Below, in pieces: positions 1 through 12,300 of a stretch of DNA of 64,000 bases (position 1 is its first letter; each line of letters starts with the position of its first letter). The stretch is taken from NCBI GenBank assembly GCA_036365145.1, contig JAEOAD010000025.1, positions 30,389,001 to 30,453,000 on the forward strand. The letters are read 5' to 3'. The translations under genes and the position numbers were made by a program. The DNA comes from Orientallactaga sibirica. Lineage: Eukaryota; Chordata; Mammalia; Rodentia; Dipodidae. The notes under the pieces were generated by a model. It worked only from the letters and a program-made list of their open reading frames with translations, made no database searches and was not told the origin of the DNA.

Positions 1-260
1 CAGTGCCCCACTGTTTATTGTTCTCTTGCTGGGTCTTCTTTGAGCTGGAGTCTCTTGCAGACACCAGAGAGCTGTGAGTCTGTGAGTCTGTGAGTCTGGG
101 TAATTCCCTGGTCTCTGCTCCCTTTTGTAGACAGGCATGGGTGGCTGTGCCCAGCTAGTTGCATGGGTTCTGGAGATTATAACTCAGGTGGCGTCAGGCT
201 CCTTCAGGTCCCCATGCTTGCTCAGGAAGCACTCTTAAGAGCTGAGCCATCTCTCCAGCC
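1..260 (-). repeat. tRNA-headed SINE, minus strand, diverged
   Basis: The right end (about 242-260) is the reverse complement of the B2-superfamily head (ctggagagatggctcag). The body differs from the common element of this window and includes three copies of gtgagtct near 72-98. It lies in presumed SPACA1 intron 1. Confidence 0.6.
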
Positions 261-399
261 TGATTTTAAACAATTGTCTTCTAGCAGCTGATTTTATATT
301 TTTCCTATTGAGATTTCAGTCCTAATTTGAGTTTGGAAGACTTGATTATGAATTATGACTAGAGTATTTCATACCAAACTTCAGAATGATTAAAAAGAA

Positions 400-545
400 A
401 GAAATGACCTAGCATTGTGGAATTGTGCTGAGATTCCAGGTGTGTTCCACAAGGGACTAAGGGGTTAGCTGAGTTTATGGCCAGCCTGGCCCACATAGTG
501 AAACACTGTCTCAAAGACAAAAACACAAATCAAACCAAAAAAGCA
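400..545 (+). repeat. Old B1-like fragment
   Basis: The second half reads like a B1 3' half (gccagcctggcccacatag ... tctcaaagac) followed by an A-rich tail. The first half is badly eroded. Confidence 0.5.
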
Positions 546-828
546 AGAAAACTCCCAAAATAACAACAAAGAAAAAGGAAATAACATTTAGAACCAAGAC
601 TACTAAGCTCAAATAATTGTATATTCCAAGATTACCCTGCTATATAGTGTTGGAATAAATTCCCTGAAACATCTAAATTTACCATCTAAACCTTGAAAGT
701 GAGTAAGACCAACTTGTAACTTCTATAATTTAATGAACACTTGGAATGAAGACTTCTTTTTGTATGGAAATTATGCACTACAGGTTTTTTAAACAAAATA
801 TTTTAAAATGGTCTGACAATTCAAAGGC

Positions 829-851
829 TGTGTGTGTGTGTGTGTGTGTGT
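829..851. repeat. (TG)n microsatellite
   Basis: About 11 uninterrupted TG units in SPACA1 intron 1. Confidence 0.95.
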
Positions 852-912
852 TTACTTTCAGATGAATTTTAATTCACTATGCATTAGCTGATTAAAAAAA
901 GAACAAACTTAT

Positions 913-1124
913 GAGCTGGAGGGATGGCTTAGTGGTTAAGGTGTTTGCCTGCAAAGTCAAAGGACCCAGGTTTGATTCCTCAAGACCCATGTCAACCAGA
1001 TGAACAAGGGGGCGCACACATCTGGAATTCTTTTGCAGTGGCTGGAGGCCCTGGCATGCCCATTCTCTCTCTCTCTTTATCTCTCTGTTTCCCTCTTTCT
1101 CTCTGTCAAGTAAATAAATAAATT
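913..1124 (+). repeat. B2-superfamily (DIP-type) SINE
   Basis: It starts gagctggagggatggctt, carries the box B-like motif gtttgattcc, then atctggaattc, a CT-rich tract and an (AAAT)n-like tail. This is the commonest repeat of the window. Its head resembles the tRNA-derived head of mouse B2. Confidence 0.85.
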
Positions 1125-1381
1125 ATATGCACATTTCAAAGGTAAACCTTAGAAGGTTATTTTCTAACAACAAACCTTGTTAAAGGCTTGGGTTTCTTTT
1201 AGTTCAGATACCAGCAGTGAATACATGGGGGATGGCTTTGCTTTTCTGCTTTAAATAGAATATTTTTAATCTATTGCCCAGGTGAAAATTGTTTGTGTCC
1301 TTTATCCCCAAGTAAGATTTTTCTTCACTTAGAAAAGTTTTCATATGATTAAATAATGTGTTTTTTACACTTTATATTTAG

Positions 1382-1438
1382 CTACGAACAAGACAATAGT
1401 TAAAGAAGTAGAATTTGGAATGTGCACAGTCACATGTG
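1382..1438 (+). CDS. SPACA1: SPACA1 exon 2
   Basis: The acceptor is AG at 1380-1381 and the donor GT at 1439 (gtaagt). The exon begins with two bases that complete a codon started in exon 1 and ends with one base of a Gly codon. It encodes [18 protein letters not shown], the start of the conserved cysteine-rich ectodomain. The [18 protein letters not shown] motif is what first identified the gene. An antisense reading frame over the same bases is a shadow. Confidence 0.93.
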
Positions 1439-4400
1439 GTAAGTGGCACAGAGCAGATGAATAACTTATATTGAAATTTTAGTGGAAAATTTATATGGTG
1501 GTTGTTTATTTGTATATGTGGTAAACTTCTATCACATTGGTTTCTGTGTCTAATAACCATAATTTGTATACAACTCTTAGCTAATTGCTTCAAAAGGTAT
1601 ATTTTCAGTTCTTATTCCTAAGTTTTATTTCAAGCCAACTTCTTATTTTTTTGGCATATAAAAAGTGTCTTCACTAAACTAAAATTTTCTCCACCTCACA
1701 GCTGTTCAAAGATGAGAGATTTTCCAATGTATCTCACAGATGTCTTCCCACATACTGTGTTGGCAAACCTATCACGAAATATGCTTATTTGTAAGAGTCT
1801 ATTACAGATTCTCTTTCTCCCATTTTTATGCTATAACTTGGAGAAATGAGGTGTTGACTTTGTGAACATAACTATACTGATCAATATAAGGTTTCCTACA
1901 TGGGGTTGGGATTCAGGCTTTATGTGCTATAACAGACCATTGGTTTTTAACCATCTACCCCTAAGGGCCTAAAAGGCTTGTTAAGACAGATTGTTGGACA
2001 GAGTTTGTAGTTCCTTAGGCCTGTAGCATGGCCTAAGAATTTGCATTTCTAATCAGTTTACCGTGAAGCTGATCTTGCTAGTGAGAGAAACTTTGGCTTT
2101 GACAACCCTGCCTTAGAAATAATGACAATCATGTGAAGATCGAGGGCAATGAAAACTAGAGGACAAGAAGACAGAAAACTCATGCAGATCTAGGTCAGAA
2201 TTTTTGGAGGTCAAATTTTTGGTCAAAATTATATATGACTTGTTTTTACTTCAGATAGCTTTTTGTGTATGTGTAGTATAATGTGCTTAACACAAATCTG
2301 CCCCTTTAACCACCATAACACACACAAATCAGTGGCCTCAAGTACATTCACATTGTATGATCATCTCTAGAATTTTATCAGCATCCGAAACTAAACCTGC
2401 ACACTCGCTAGACACCTACTAGCTCTCCACATGTCCCTTCCTCCCAGCTCCTGGTAGGCACTATTTTTTTGAATACAGTTTTAAGCCTGATTTTGGTCTC
2501 AGCTTTGTAGTGAGTTGAGTGGAAATGAGAGGGGGAAGTAACACAGTTAAGTGCTTGTCTTGAAAACAATGAGGACCCAAGTTCAGTCCCCAGAACCCAG
2601 GTGAAAAATGCTGCATGTGGTAGTGCACACTTGTAATCTCAGTTTTGGGATGCACAGACTAGAGCTTGCTAGCCAGCAGATTTAGTCTATTTAATGAGTT
2701 TTGGGCCAATGACAGAATTTGTCCTGAGGAAAGACACCAGAGAATGTACTCGAGCTTCCATATGCACATGTGCACACTTGAAAGATTTCATAATAAGACT
2801 GTGCCTCTAAAGAGGTTCCTTTCATAAATTCAAATGGAGCCACAGTAAAGCCATGCTCAGCCATCTTTTTAAATCAAAAGACATCTTTCTTTTGCCAGCT
2901 CCTGATCTCATAGGGGTCCTCTTCTTTGGTACTCAAAATGTAGTCTGCAGGACAGCTGTGTCATCACCATTAAGTTTGCAAGTCACCTGTAGTCTCCAGT
3001 TTTTCTTCCCTTGATAACGGGCTGCTGGTTAACACCCTGTAGAACCCGAGGAAGGGGTTTGGTAGACGAGGAAGCAAAATGGAGTCCTTAGCTGGGAACA
3101 CCAGCACAGGACATAGTTCTGCATTGTTGCTAGGCCAGTACTTTGTCATCTCCTCCATGCAACTTCAAGAATTGCAAGACTTGAGTTCTTGGTCCATGAT
3201 AATTCTAAAACAGTATCTTGCCAAAAATACAGATGTGGTCATTAATAGAGTATCCTGTCTATATTTAGTGCAGACTTTGTCCAGCTAAATATTAAAAGCA
3301 TCATTTATGGTAAATATGATTTTGAATTTTCTTCCAGAAGCTCCAACCCTATCTCTGAAAAGTGTCTTAATAAATATTTCATCAAATCTGATTTCATTGG
3401 CTAGAAGAAGCATATTTTATGTACTCTAAAAGGAAAAATGCTACGCTATCAATTTATGACATGCCAGAACTAAGTTAATTCTGATTTCAAAGATGTGGAA
3501 ATGTAAAGTTTTTTATCTTAGATCAATGAAAATTTACACATGATAATATATCAATTTACTAACATATTGAAAGTTTTCAAACACTTCTATACTTGAGGGG
3601 TCCACTTAATAAACCGTTTTCAAATTCACATAGGACCATAGAATCCTTTCTGTGATGGTAACAACCACAGGGACTTATGTCTTAGGTAACTCACTTGAGA
3701 AAATACTATGTTAAGAAATGACTGGAGCCGGGCGTGGTGGCGCACGCCTTTAATCCCAGCACTCGGGAGGCAGAGGTAAGAGGATCGCCGAGAGTTCGAG
3801 GCCATCCTGAGACTACATAGTTAATTCCAGGTCAGCCTGGGCCAGAGTGAGACCCTACCTTGAAAAAAACCAAAAAAAAAAAAAAAAAAAAGACTGGAAT
3901 GAAGGTCCTATGAAAACTCTAAGTCTTAATCAATTTGAATTTAGCAATTTAATTTCTGAAATGAGGAGAAAAGTCAAGAGAAAAGGGAAGGGAAGGGAAG
4001 AGGAAGTGGAAAGGAAAGGTAGAAATAATGAAAGGAAGGGAAAGAAGGGAAGGGATGGACAGGAGCAGAAAAGATAGACAGATATGGATGGTAAAGTCAA
4101 AACCCTCTGCAGTTTCTTTCAGAACATTTGACCCCCCCCTTTTTTTAAAACCATAGGTGTCGGTATTAGAGAAGTCCTATTAACAAATGGATGCCCAGGA
4201 GGTGAATCCAAGTGTGTTGTTCGGGTTGAGGAATGTCGTGGACCGGTAGATTGTGGCTGTGAGTTGAATCCATATTGAGGGGTGATTGGGAGGAAGTGGT
4301 TACCCTGGGGAGGTACCTTGAACCTCAGATCACTACTGACTATAGGAGGGCAATCACTTGATGAAGTGAAAAGAAATAATATGAATTTAAAGCCCTCTTC

Positions 4401-6261
4401 TGTAGACATTGTGTGGGTCTAGTTAATTTCTACTTTTGCTTTATATTTTTCAGTGATTTTTAAGGATAGGTAAGCATATTCTCTGTTCCACACTGGAATT
4501 TCACTGTATTCGAGAGTTTGTGCTTGAGCCTGTCCTGTAGTGAAGCACTAGGCACGTTTTGGTCATGGCATTTTATTGGTAGATTAGCAAGTCTTAAATT
4601 GGGAACTTTGAGAGCTGTTCTGTATAAATTACACCCTTCTGACATTTTAGCTTCTCTAATGAGGTTACCTAACCAGCAAGTTAAAAGCCACTAGCAGATC
4701 TAAAAGTTCAGAGTAACAGATCACTAAGTCAAACACCCTTGCCTCTTCTCTGTAATTGATTCTGCACGAGAGGTGGAGAGCCATGGTGTGTCCCTACCTG
4801 CTTCTGTGGTGATTTCATCTTTGCACACATCTTCCTCTCTTCTGCTACACTCCAACTCTCAGCATATAGCTGACTTCTAAAACTAGGAGTGGCTTTGTAA
4901 GAGTTGTATGGTCTGTAAAGCAGTTTTCTGCCACTGGTATATATGTATGTAATTTTCCTTTCTTCCAGGGGGTAGACCAATTTCAGAAAGTCTTGAAAGT
5001 GTTAGGATGGCTTGTGTTCATGTATCTCCTGAAAATCGCTTTAAGTATGTATGGAAACTTCTGAAACCAGACCAAGTAAGTAAAGAAATACATGACCTGG
5101 TGCTTTGTCTGTGGTGGTAATATTTGCTTCCCAGCTCCAGTGAGGCTCAGATAACTCTTTAAAAGCAATTTGAGAGGCTGGAGAGATGGCTTAGCAGTTA
5201 AGGCGCTTTCCTGTGAAGCCTGAGGACCCATGTTCGACTCTCCAGGTCCCATATAAGCCAGATGCACAAAGGTGACACAAGTGCGCAAGGTCACACATGC
5301 ACCAAGTGGCACACGTGTCTGGAGTTCAATTGCAGTGGCTGGAGGCCCTGGCGTGCCAATTCATTCTCTCTCTCTCATACTCTCACTCTAATGCATTAAA
5401 AAATAAGGCCAGGGGCTGCCGAGATGGCTCAGCAGTTAAGGCATTTGCCTGCAAAGCCAAAGGACCTCAATTCAGTTCCCCAGGACCCATGTAAGCCAGA
5501 TGCACAAGGTGGCACATGTGTCTGGAGTTTGATTGCAGTGGCTGGAGGCCCTGGCGTGCCAGTTCATTCTCTCTCTCTCTCTCATACTCTCACTCTGATG
5601 CATAAAAAATAAGGCCAGAAGCTGCCGAGATGGCTTAGCAGTTAAGGCATTTGCCTGCAAAGCCAAAGGATCCTGGTTCAATTCTCCAGGACCCATGTAG
5701 GCCAGACGCACAAGGGGTACATGCATCTGGAGTTCATTTGCAGTGGCTGGAGGCCCTGGCATGCCCATTCTCTCTCTCTCTCTCTCTCTGCCTCTGCCTC
5801 TTTTGCTGCCTTAAATAAATAAATAAATAAATATATTTTTTTTTAAAGGCCAGTCTGTTGGGCTTGCCTCAAAAAATATTTTTAGCTGGGCATGGTGGCG
5901 CACTCCTTTAATCCCAGCACTCGGGAGGCAGAGGTAGGAGGATTGCCATGAGTTCAAGGCCACCCTGAGACTACATAGTTAATTCCAGGTCAGCCTGGGC
6001 CAGAATGAGACCCTACCTCAAAAAAAAATATTTTAAAAGAAAAGCATTTTGAAAAAATGAACTTAAAAATCATATAATGTTATTATTACTGGAATTCTAA
6101 ATTTTTCCTTATTTAGTGAGACTGAAATTTTACATATGTCTTAGAGTCAGCTATAACCAGAACTTAAGTCACTCATTTGATATGAAGTACTCTATTTTGA
6201 AAGGAACATTTTCATTGGTTTATATGGGAGAAGTATAATAACATTATACTATAACAGTATA

Positions 6262-6305
<44 letters not shown>

Positions 6306-9300
6306 TATACACACTATATAACGGTATCTAACATTAGTTATTTAAAGATTTTTTTAGAGTGTCAGGCATATTGAATGCTAGAGTCCTTTTTAGATACATA
6401 TAACAGCAACCCTATAAAATACTTTTTACAGATAAGTAATTGAGGTATAATATCCATAGTCATGCAGGTAGGAAGTAATAGGGTTGAGGTTTGAAGTCTG
6501 AATTGTCTGACTCTAAAATCCATGTGCATAATTAATTGTATACTAGGCTAAGAGAATCAACAACTCTTTTTTTTGTTAAAGAAAATGAATTGTTTCTTTT
6601 TCCTAGCAACCTGTTGTACTTACAAATGATTCACCAAGTCTCCAGTCCATTTCTCTCTTCCAGTACCTCCATCTATAATTGGAACATTGATACTTTTTTT
6701 TTTTAATAGCAACCTGTTATACTTGAAAATGATTCAGCAGTCCTGAATGTACAAAGAGATACTCGTCCCATAGCTTATGAGTGTGAAACCCTGGATAATG
6801 GTGAAATAATAGCATCTATTAAATTCACAGTCTACACAAAAAATGGTAAGTGTTCAACAATGTTTTGGTTTGCTTATAGCAAGGTTCTGAAACTTTCTCT
6901 CTGAAAAAAAAAAATATGCATCTATACAAGTTGGCCAAAAGTGTTATGTAATGTCAATGGATTTCTTAAAACTATTTTTGAATCTTGAGTAAAGAGCTTC
7001 TGCTGTAGTGTGAATTACATCACAATGCAATTCCCTTTACTAAGATGAAAACAAGACATAAAGGGTTTTGGGTAGTTTTTAAAAGTAAAGTCTTACTATT
7101 AAACTTTCTTAGATGTGCTTTTTGGTTGGCAACTTAACACAGTTTTCATGGTGAAAGCATTTCTTTCCTGCTGTTGGGATGTCATCAGAAAGGTAATTTC
7201 AGTACCACACTAAGAAAGGCACAAGAGGACTAGAAGAGCCTCAGGCTCCCCTGGTTTGTGATGGTTCAGATGCTGTCTGGGGACTTTGTCCCTACAATAT
7301 GGTGTCTGGAATGGACTATTCAATAGTTAGCTCCTCCAATAATTAGAAAGGACATGTATTTGCTAGTGTGTAAGCTAAGGGCTGGAACATAGACCCCAAA
7401 GTGCCTGTCTTTTATTGAGACAAAGTTAACTTTCTCCCTTGTAATAACTCAGGGATGATGGATGGCCCTTCCATTTAGTTCACGCTTACTTAAACAATAG
7501 AGTGCCCTCAGGATGTTTCAGTGTTGCAGTCAGATTGGCACTGCTGGCAGAAATCACCCGACCAAGAGCAGTGTGTGGGAAAAAAAAAAAAAAGGTTTAT
7601 TTTGGCTTACAGACTCGAGGGGAAGCTCCATGATGGCAGGGAAAATGATGGCATGAGCAGAGGGTGGACATGACCCCCTGGACAACATTAGGTGGACAAC
7701 AGGAACAGGACATTGGCAAGGGGAAACTGGCTATAATACCTATAGCCAGCCCCCAATAATACACTGCCTCCAGGAAGTATTAATTCCCAAATCTCCATCA
7801 GCTGGGAACCTCGCATTCCAAACACCCAAGTTTATTGGAAACACCCGAATCAAACCACCACATTCGGTAGCTGTTAGTTTCTTTTAAAAATAACAATTGG
7901 GGCTAGAGAGATGGCTGAGCCTTTAAGGTGCTTGCCTAAAGACCCATTTGATCTCTCCAGATCTCAGGGTAAGGCAGATGCAAAAGGTGACACAAGCACA
8001 AGGTTGCACATGCGCACTAGATGGCACATGGGTCTGGAGTTTGATTGCAGTGGCTGAAGCCCTGGTGCAGCAATTCTGTCTTGCTCTCTATGAGAGAGAG
8101 AGAGAGAGAATGGGTGCACCAGGGCCTCAAGCCACCGCAAACAAACTCCAGATGCGTGCACCCCCTGGTGCATCTGGCTTATGTGGGTCCTGGGGAGTTG
8201 AACCTGGGTCCTTTGGCTTTGCAGACAAATGCCTTAACTGCTAAGCCATCCCTCCAGCCCTAGCCATTGTTTTGATTTGAATTGTGTGCCCTTCAAAAAG
8301 ATACTATGAAGACCCAACTTTGCAAATCAAGATGCATCATATTTGAAAATGAGTTTATTGTAGACATAATAGTTTAGATGGACTTATGAGTTGTGTCTTC
8401 ATTAGAAGAAGGAAATTTGGACAGTAAGGAGTAGGAAAGGGAGGAGAAAGAGAAAGGAGGAGGAAAAGAGATGGGAGTGCAGGGGAGGAAAAAGAATGTT
8501 ACGTGAAGGCATACAGACAGGGAGGATGGAGACAAGGAAAAGAGACAGAGACATGAGACCCGTGTCAAGTTCCAGACTGGGGCTACAAGAACCTGAGGAG
8601 GCCATACCAATACCTTTTTTCTGACTTACAGCCTCCAGAAGAAAACATCTAGCATTGTGAGTCACCCAGTTTTTGTGGTACTTTGCTATAGTAGCTTTAG
8701 GAAATTGATATATGTGTAGATCATCAGACTACATGTAAAAGTCAGAAGTAGTGGCAGGCTTCTGTAATCCCAGGCCACCAACTGTGAGATGGGAGGTAGA
8801 GACAGGAGGACTTCTGGGCATCTTGCAGACTAGCTGGCCTGGTGGGCTGCTCCTAGCAGTGAAAAACAATGGGAACAAGGGAGAGCTCCTTCTTCATAGA
8901 GGTGGAAGGCCAGGACCAACTCCCCACAGTTATCCTCTGACCTCCACTCTAGTGCTGTGGTACAAAGACACATATGCACACACACCAAAAAACACAATCT
9001 GAAAATGTTGAGGTACAATTTCTCAATTGTGCTTTTAGCCATTTAGTGAGATAACTAAATTGCATTTAAATTCTAGAATTGCTAAGAAAGATATTTATTG
9101 CTATCCATAGATTTAAGAGGATAGGAGAAATTATCCAGAAAAATTAGCAACTGAGAGTGCCCATATCGGAGGTTACTTCTGATAGAATGGAACTTAGCAA
9201 GATTGAAATATTAAAATATCCCAAAATAGCTTACACATATCATTAAACCTCCCAATCTCTTGCTGTACTTACTTGTGTGATTCAGGGTTTACATTAGATG

Positions 9301-12300
9301 GTCTCTATAGTCTTTGTCTGTATGAAAGACTTTTATGATTCTAGAATTTGGGTAGCAGAAAAGCCACAGAAATGCTGTATGATTCTGGACATCTGTAACA
9401 CTGATGTAAGCTGTCCTCTTATAGTTCACATGTAGCAGTGCTGTCTCACATGCTACCATTGCACACATGTTACCATAGTGTGCATTACCATATCACATGT
9501 ATTATTATATAACACCTATTATCATATTACACATATTACTATATCACATGTATTATCATATCACATGCATTACTATATCACACCAATTACCACATCACAT
9601 GTATTATATTATACACAACTCTATGACACCTATTATCATATCACATTTATTACCATATCACAATTATTATTATCTAACACCTATTACCATATCACACATG
9701 TTTACATATCACATGTGTTATCACATCACGTATATTACCACATCATATCACATGTATTATATCCTGTTTAATCATGTCACATGAATTATCATATCACATA
9801 CATTACCATATCACATGTGTTATCACACACATTACCACATCATATGTATCATCATATCACATATATTACCCTATCACATGTATTATCATATCACATATAC
9901 TGTTATATAACACCTGTTACCATATCACATATTATCATATCACACATTATCATATCATATTATCATATCACATGTATTACTATATCACATGTGTTAATCA
10001 TATCACATGCATTATGTCACATTTATTATATCACATGTATTACCATATCACAAATGTTATTATATTGCATGTGTTATCATATCACATGCATTATCATAGC
10101 ACATGTATTGCCAGTTCACAGTGTGGCAGTGCTATCACACATATAATAGGCCAACTTGTCTCTAGAATCATAGCTGCAGAAAGAGAATTCTGGTTTAGGA
10201 GAGCTGTGTGGTATATGTATGGAAAGCCATGACCTCAGCCCACAGAAGTGAGAGATGCTTACAACCCCCAGTGTAAAAGCTGAGCCCGTGAACCTTTGAG
10301 AAGGAAACACAGGAGAAAGCCTGCATGGCTCAGTCATGGGCAGAGCCTTCTTAGACATGATTCACAACACAATTACCACAGAAGGAGACACTGAATAAAG
10401 TGTCTTCATCAAAATTAAAAACTTCAGCTTACTAAAATAAGTCACTTGAAAATTGAACAGGCAATCCAAAACCTGAAAGAAATTCACAAGACATATAGGC
10501 AGAATAGTCATTTGAAAAAGACCTGTCCATCTGTTTAACTGATCATACCCCTGCCCTCTTACCCTTTAATGCTACTCTTTGTTTATCTCAGAAAAGTAAA
10601 AATAGATGTCCACACACTCATACAGCAGTGTTCACAGGCTTTATCATAGTCCACAACCAGGATAGCTTAAATATCCACTAGCTGGAGAGTAAATAATCTT
10701 TGCACTACTCATAACCAGGAAGAATAAAGCTGTGGTTGGGGCTGGGGAACACAGCTTGGTGGTAGAGCACTTACCTAGCATCCCAGACCCCTTGGTTTAA
10801 GTGTCAGCAGTGCAGAAACAAAACTGCAAACTCTCCATATAACAAACAAATGCAGAAAAATATAGTTGTGTGTAACAGTATGAGTGAATCATTAAAGCAT
10901 CATGCCTTATGCAAGAGTGCATAGTATGTATGCATTCACACAAGGTTCTGGACAGGCAGAACTAGTCTGTACTGGAAAAGAAAATGAAAATAATCACTGT
11001 ATCTGGAGGATTAACTGGATAGGGTTCAGTGGTGCTTCCTGGGGCATAGTAATAATCTACATTTTGATCTATACTTGCTTACATATGTGAGCTTCATTTG
11101 CTAAAAGTAAGTAAATGTACATTTATGATCTTTCTGAAGTTCACTATATGTAAAGTTTATCTCCAAAAAAGTTCACTAGTTAATGATATGGCTGCTGAAG
11201 AATTTTATGGGAGATGTGAAGACACCTGCACACTATATTGAGATACATGAAAATATAAGGTGATAGATGTATAGAAGAATGGATAGGTAGAGGGATGGTG
11301 GAACAATCCTGGGACTGTGTCTTATGTGGTGGTAATGTAGGTGTTCATGATCAAGTTCTTTCAATGTTACTTTGTGTTGACAAGAATATTTCAAATACAG
11401 AGCAAGTTCATTAATAATTTTCTTTCTACTCATTCCGTTTATATTTTTCTAGAATTGCATTCTAAACACACAGTTTCCATTAGATATCTATTTCCTTTTT
11501 ACTTCCAATAGAAATAATTGAGTGTTTGTGTATGTTTAGAAATACGGCTGAAAAGATGGGGCCGACCAGACACTGATGCTGTCCTGGTGTTCGTGTTGAC
11601 GGTAGGCGTCGTCATCTGTATATTTGTGATCTTCGTATTGATCTTCATCATTATCAATTGGTAGGTGAAGAGCTGAGATGCACTGTCATCTTCCTCATCC
11701 TCTCTTCCTCATCTGAACAGTGCAGAACCTTACCTGTGATGTCTCCTACATGTGTCCTAAGACTCACAACTCCCTACCCTCCTCCTTGAATATCCTTTTT
11801 CAAGCTACATCATCTCTTATGCAGATGCTTAAAAAAACTTATAACTTGCTTCCTGGTAATGAGAGAGCTTTTAGATGCAGTTTCCAATTTTATAAGACAC
11901 TTATTTTTTTTGGTGAGAGAGGGGGAGGACAAGGGAGGAGAGGAAAACATTTGAAAGAATAGCCATGCTGTCTAACATTAGGAGTGCTCACAACTTTAAG
12001 ACTTGGTATTGCCACCTCTAAACTCATGTACCTGATATGTATGTCTGTGTGTATCTTACAGCTTCCAAATCTGAGGGCTTGTCTTATCATAATGCAGTTG
12101 GTGTGTGATAAGCTAAGTTGAACTGTGAATAAAAGGTACTTCTGTATATTGGAATGTAACCATAAAGCTCATTTTCTTTTCACTTCATAGTATTGTGTTT
12201 GTTTTCACTTTTGTTTTTTCTACCAGGGCAGCAGTGAAATCTTTCTGGGGGGCAAAAGCCTCTACAACTGAAATACATTCTGATGATATGAGTTCTGTGA

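Larger units (their letters stand above)
1439..4156. other. SPACA1 intron 2
   Basis: This 2.7-kb intron holds a probable old L1 fragment (about 2255-2465), a B4-like SINE (about 2505-2785), a B1-like SINE (3727-3891) and a GGAAG-rich purine tract (about 3965-4075). I recognise nothing in 1620-2250 or 2800-3720. Confidence 0.75.
4259..6709. other. SPACA1 introns 3 and 4 (outside exon 4)
   Basis: Intron 3 (4259-4968) shows no repeat I recognise. Intron 4 (5076-6709) contains three DIP-type SINEs in tandem, one B1-like SINE and a (TA)n tract. The stretch 6320-6600 is unrecognised. Confidence 0.75.
6846..11539. other. SPACA1 intron 5
   Basis: This 4.7-kb intron holds an antisense LTR-like piece, an inverted SINE pair, a second LTR-like piece, a B4-like SINE, the 17-bp minisatellite and an old L1 3' end with an ID-like insertion. 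The stretches 6850-7530, 9003-9420 and 11170-11530 show nothing I recognise. Confidence 0.75.

Noticed and set aside
4119..4409. 96-codon antisense frame over SPACA1 exon 3
   Set aside because: It overlaps a real exon on the other strand, with no splice or family support.
5297..5768. Several frames of 60-100 codons on both strands
   Set aside because: They fall in DIP-type SINEs. The same protein fragments recur at 7964-8263, 31727-32342 and other SINE copies.
6607..6709. Alternative in-frame 5' extension of SPACA1 exon 5
   Set aside because: From the upstream AG the frame meets a TAA before the real exon, and the 103-base offset would also shift the frame.
9774..10232. 152-codon open frame on the plus strand
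   Set aside because: It lies almost wholly in the 17-bp minisatellite inside SPACA1 intron 5. The protein is a Tyr/His/Ile-rich periodic sequence produced by the repeat in more than one frame.
10738..10825. tRNA gene
   Set aside because: The tRNA-like head belongs to an ID-type SINE with damaged internal boxes and no cloverleaf. The same holds for the heads of the B2-superfamily SINEs.
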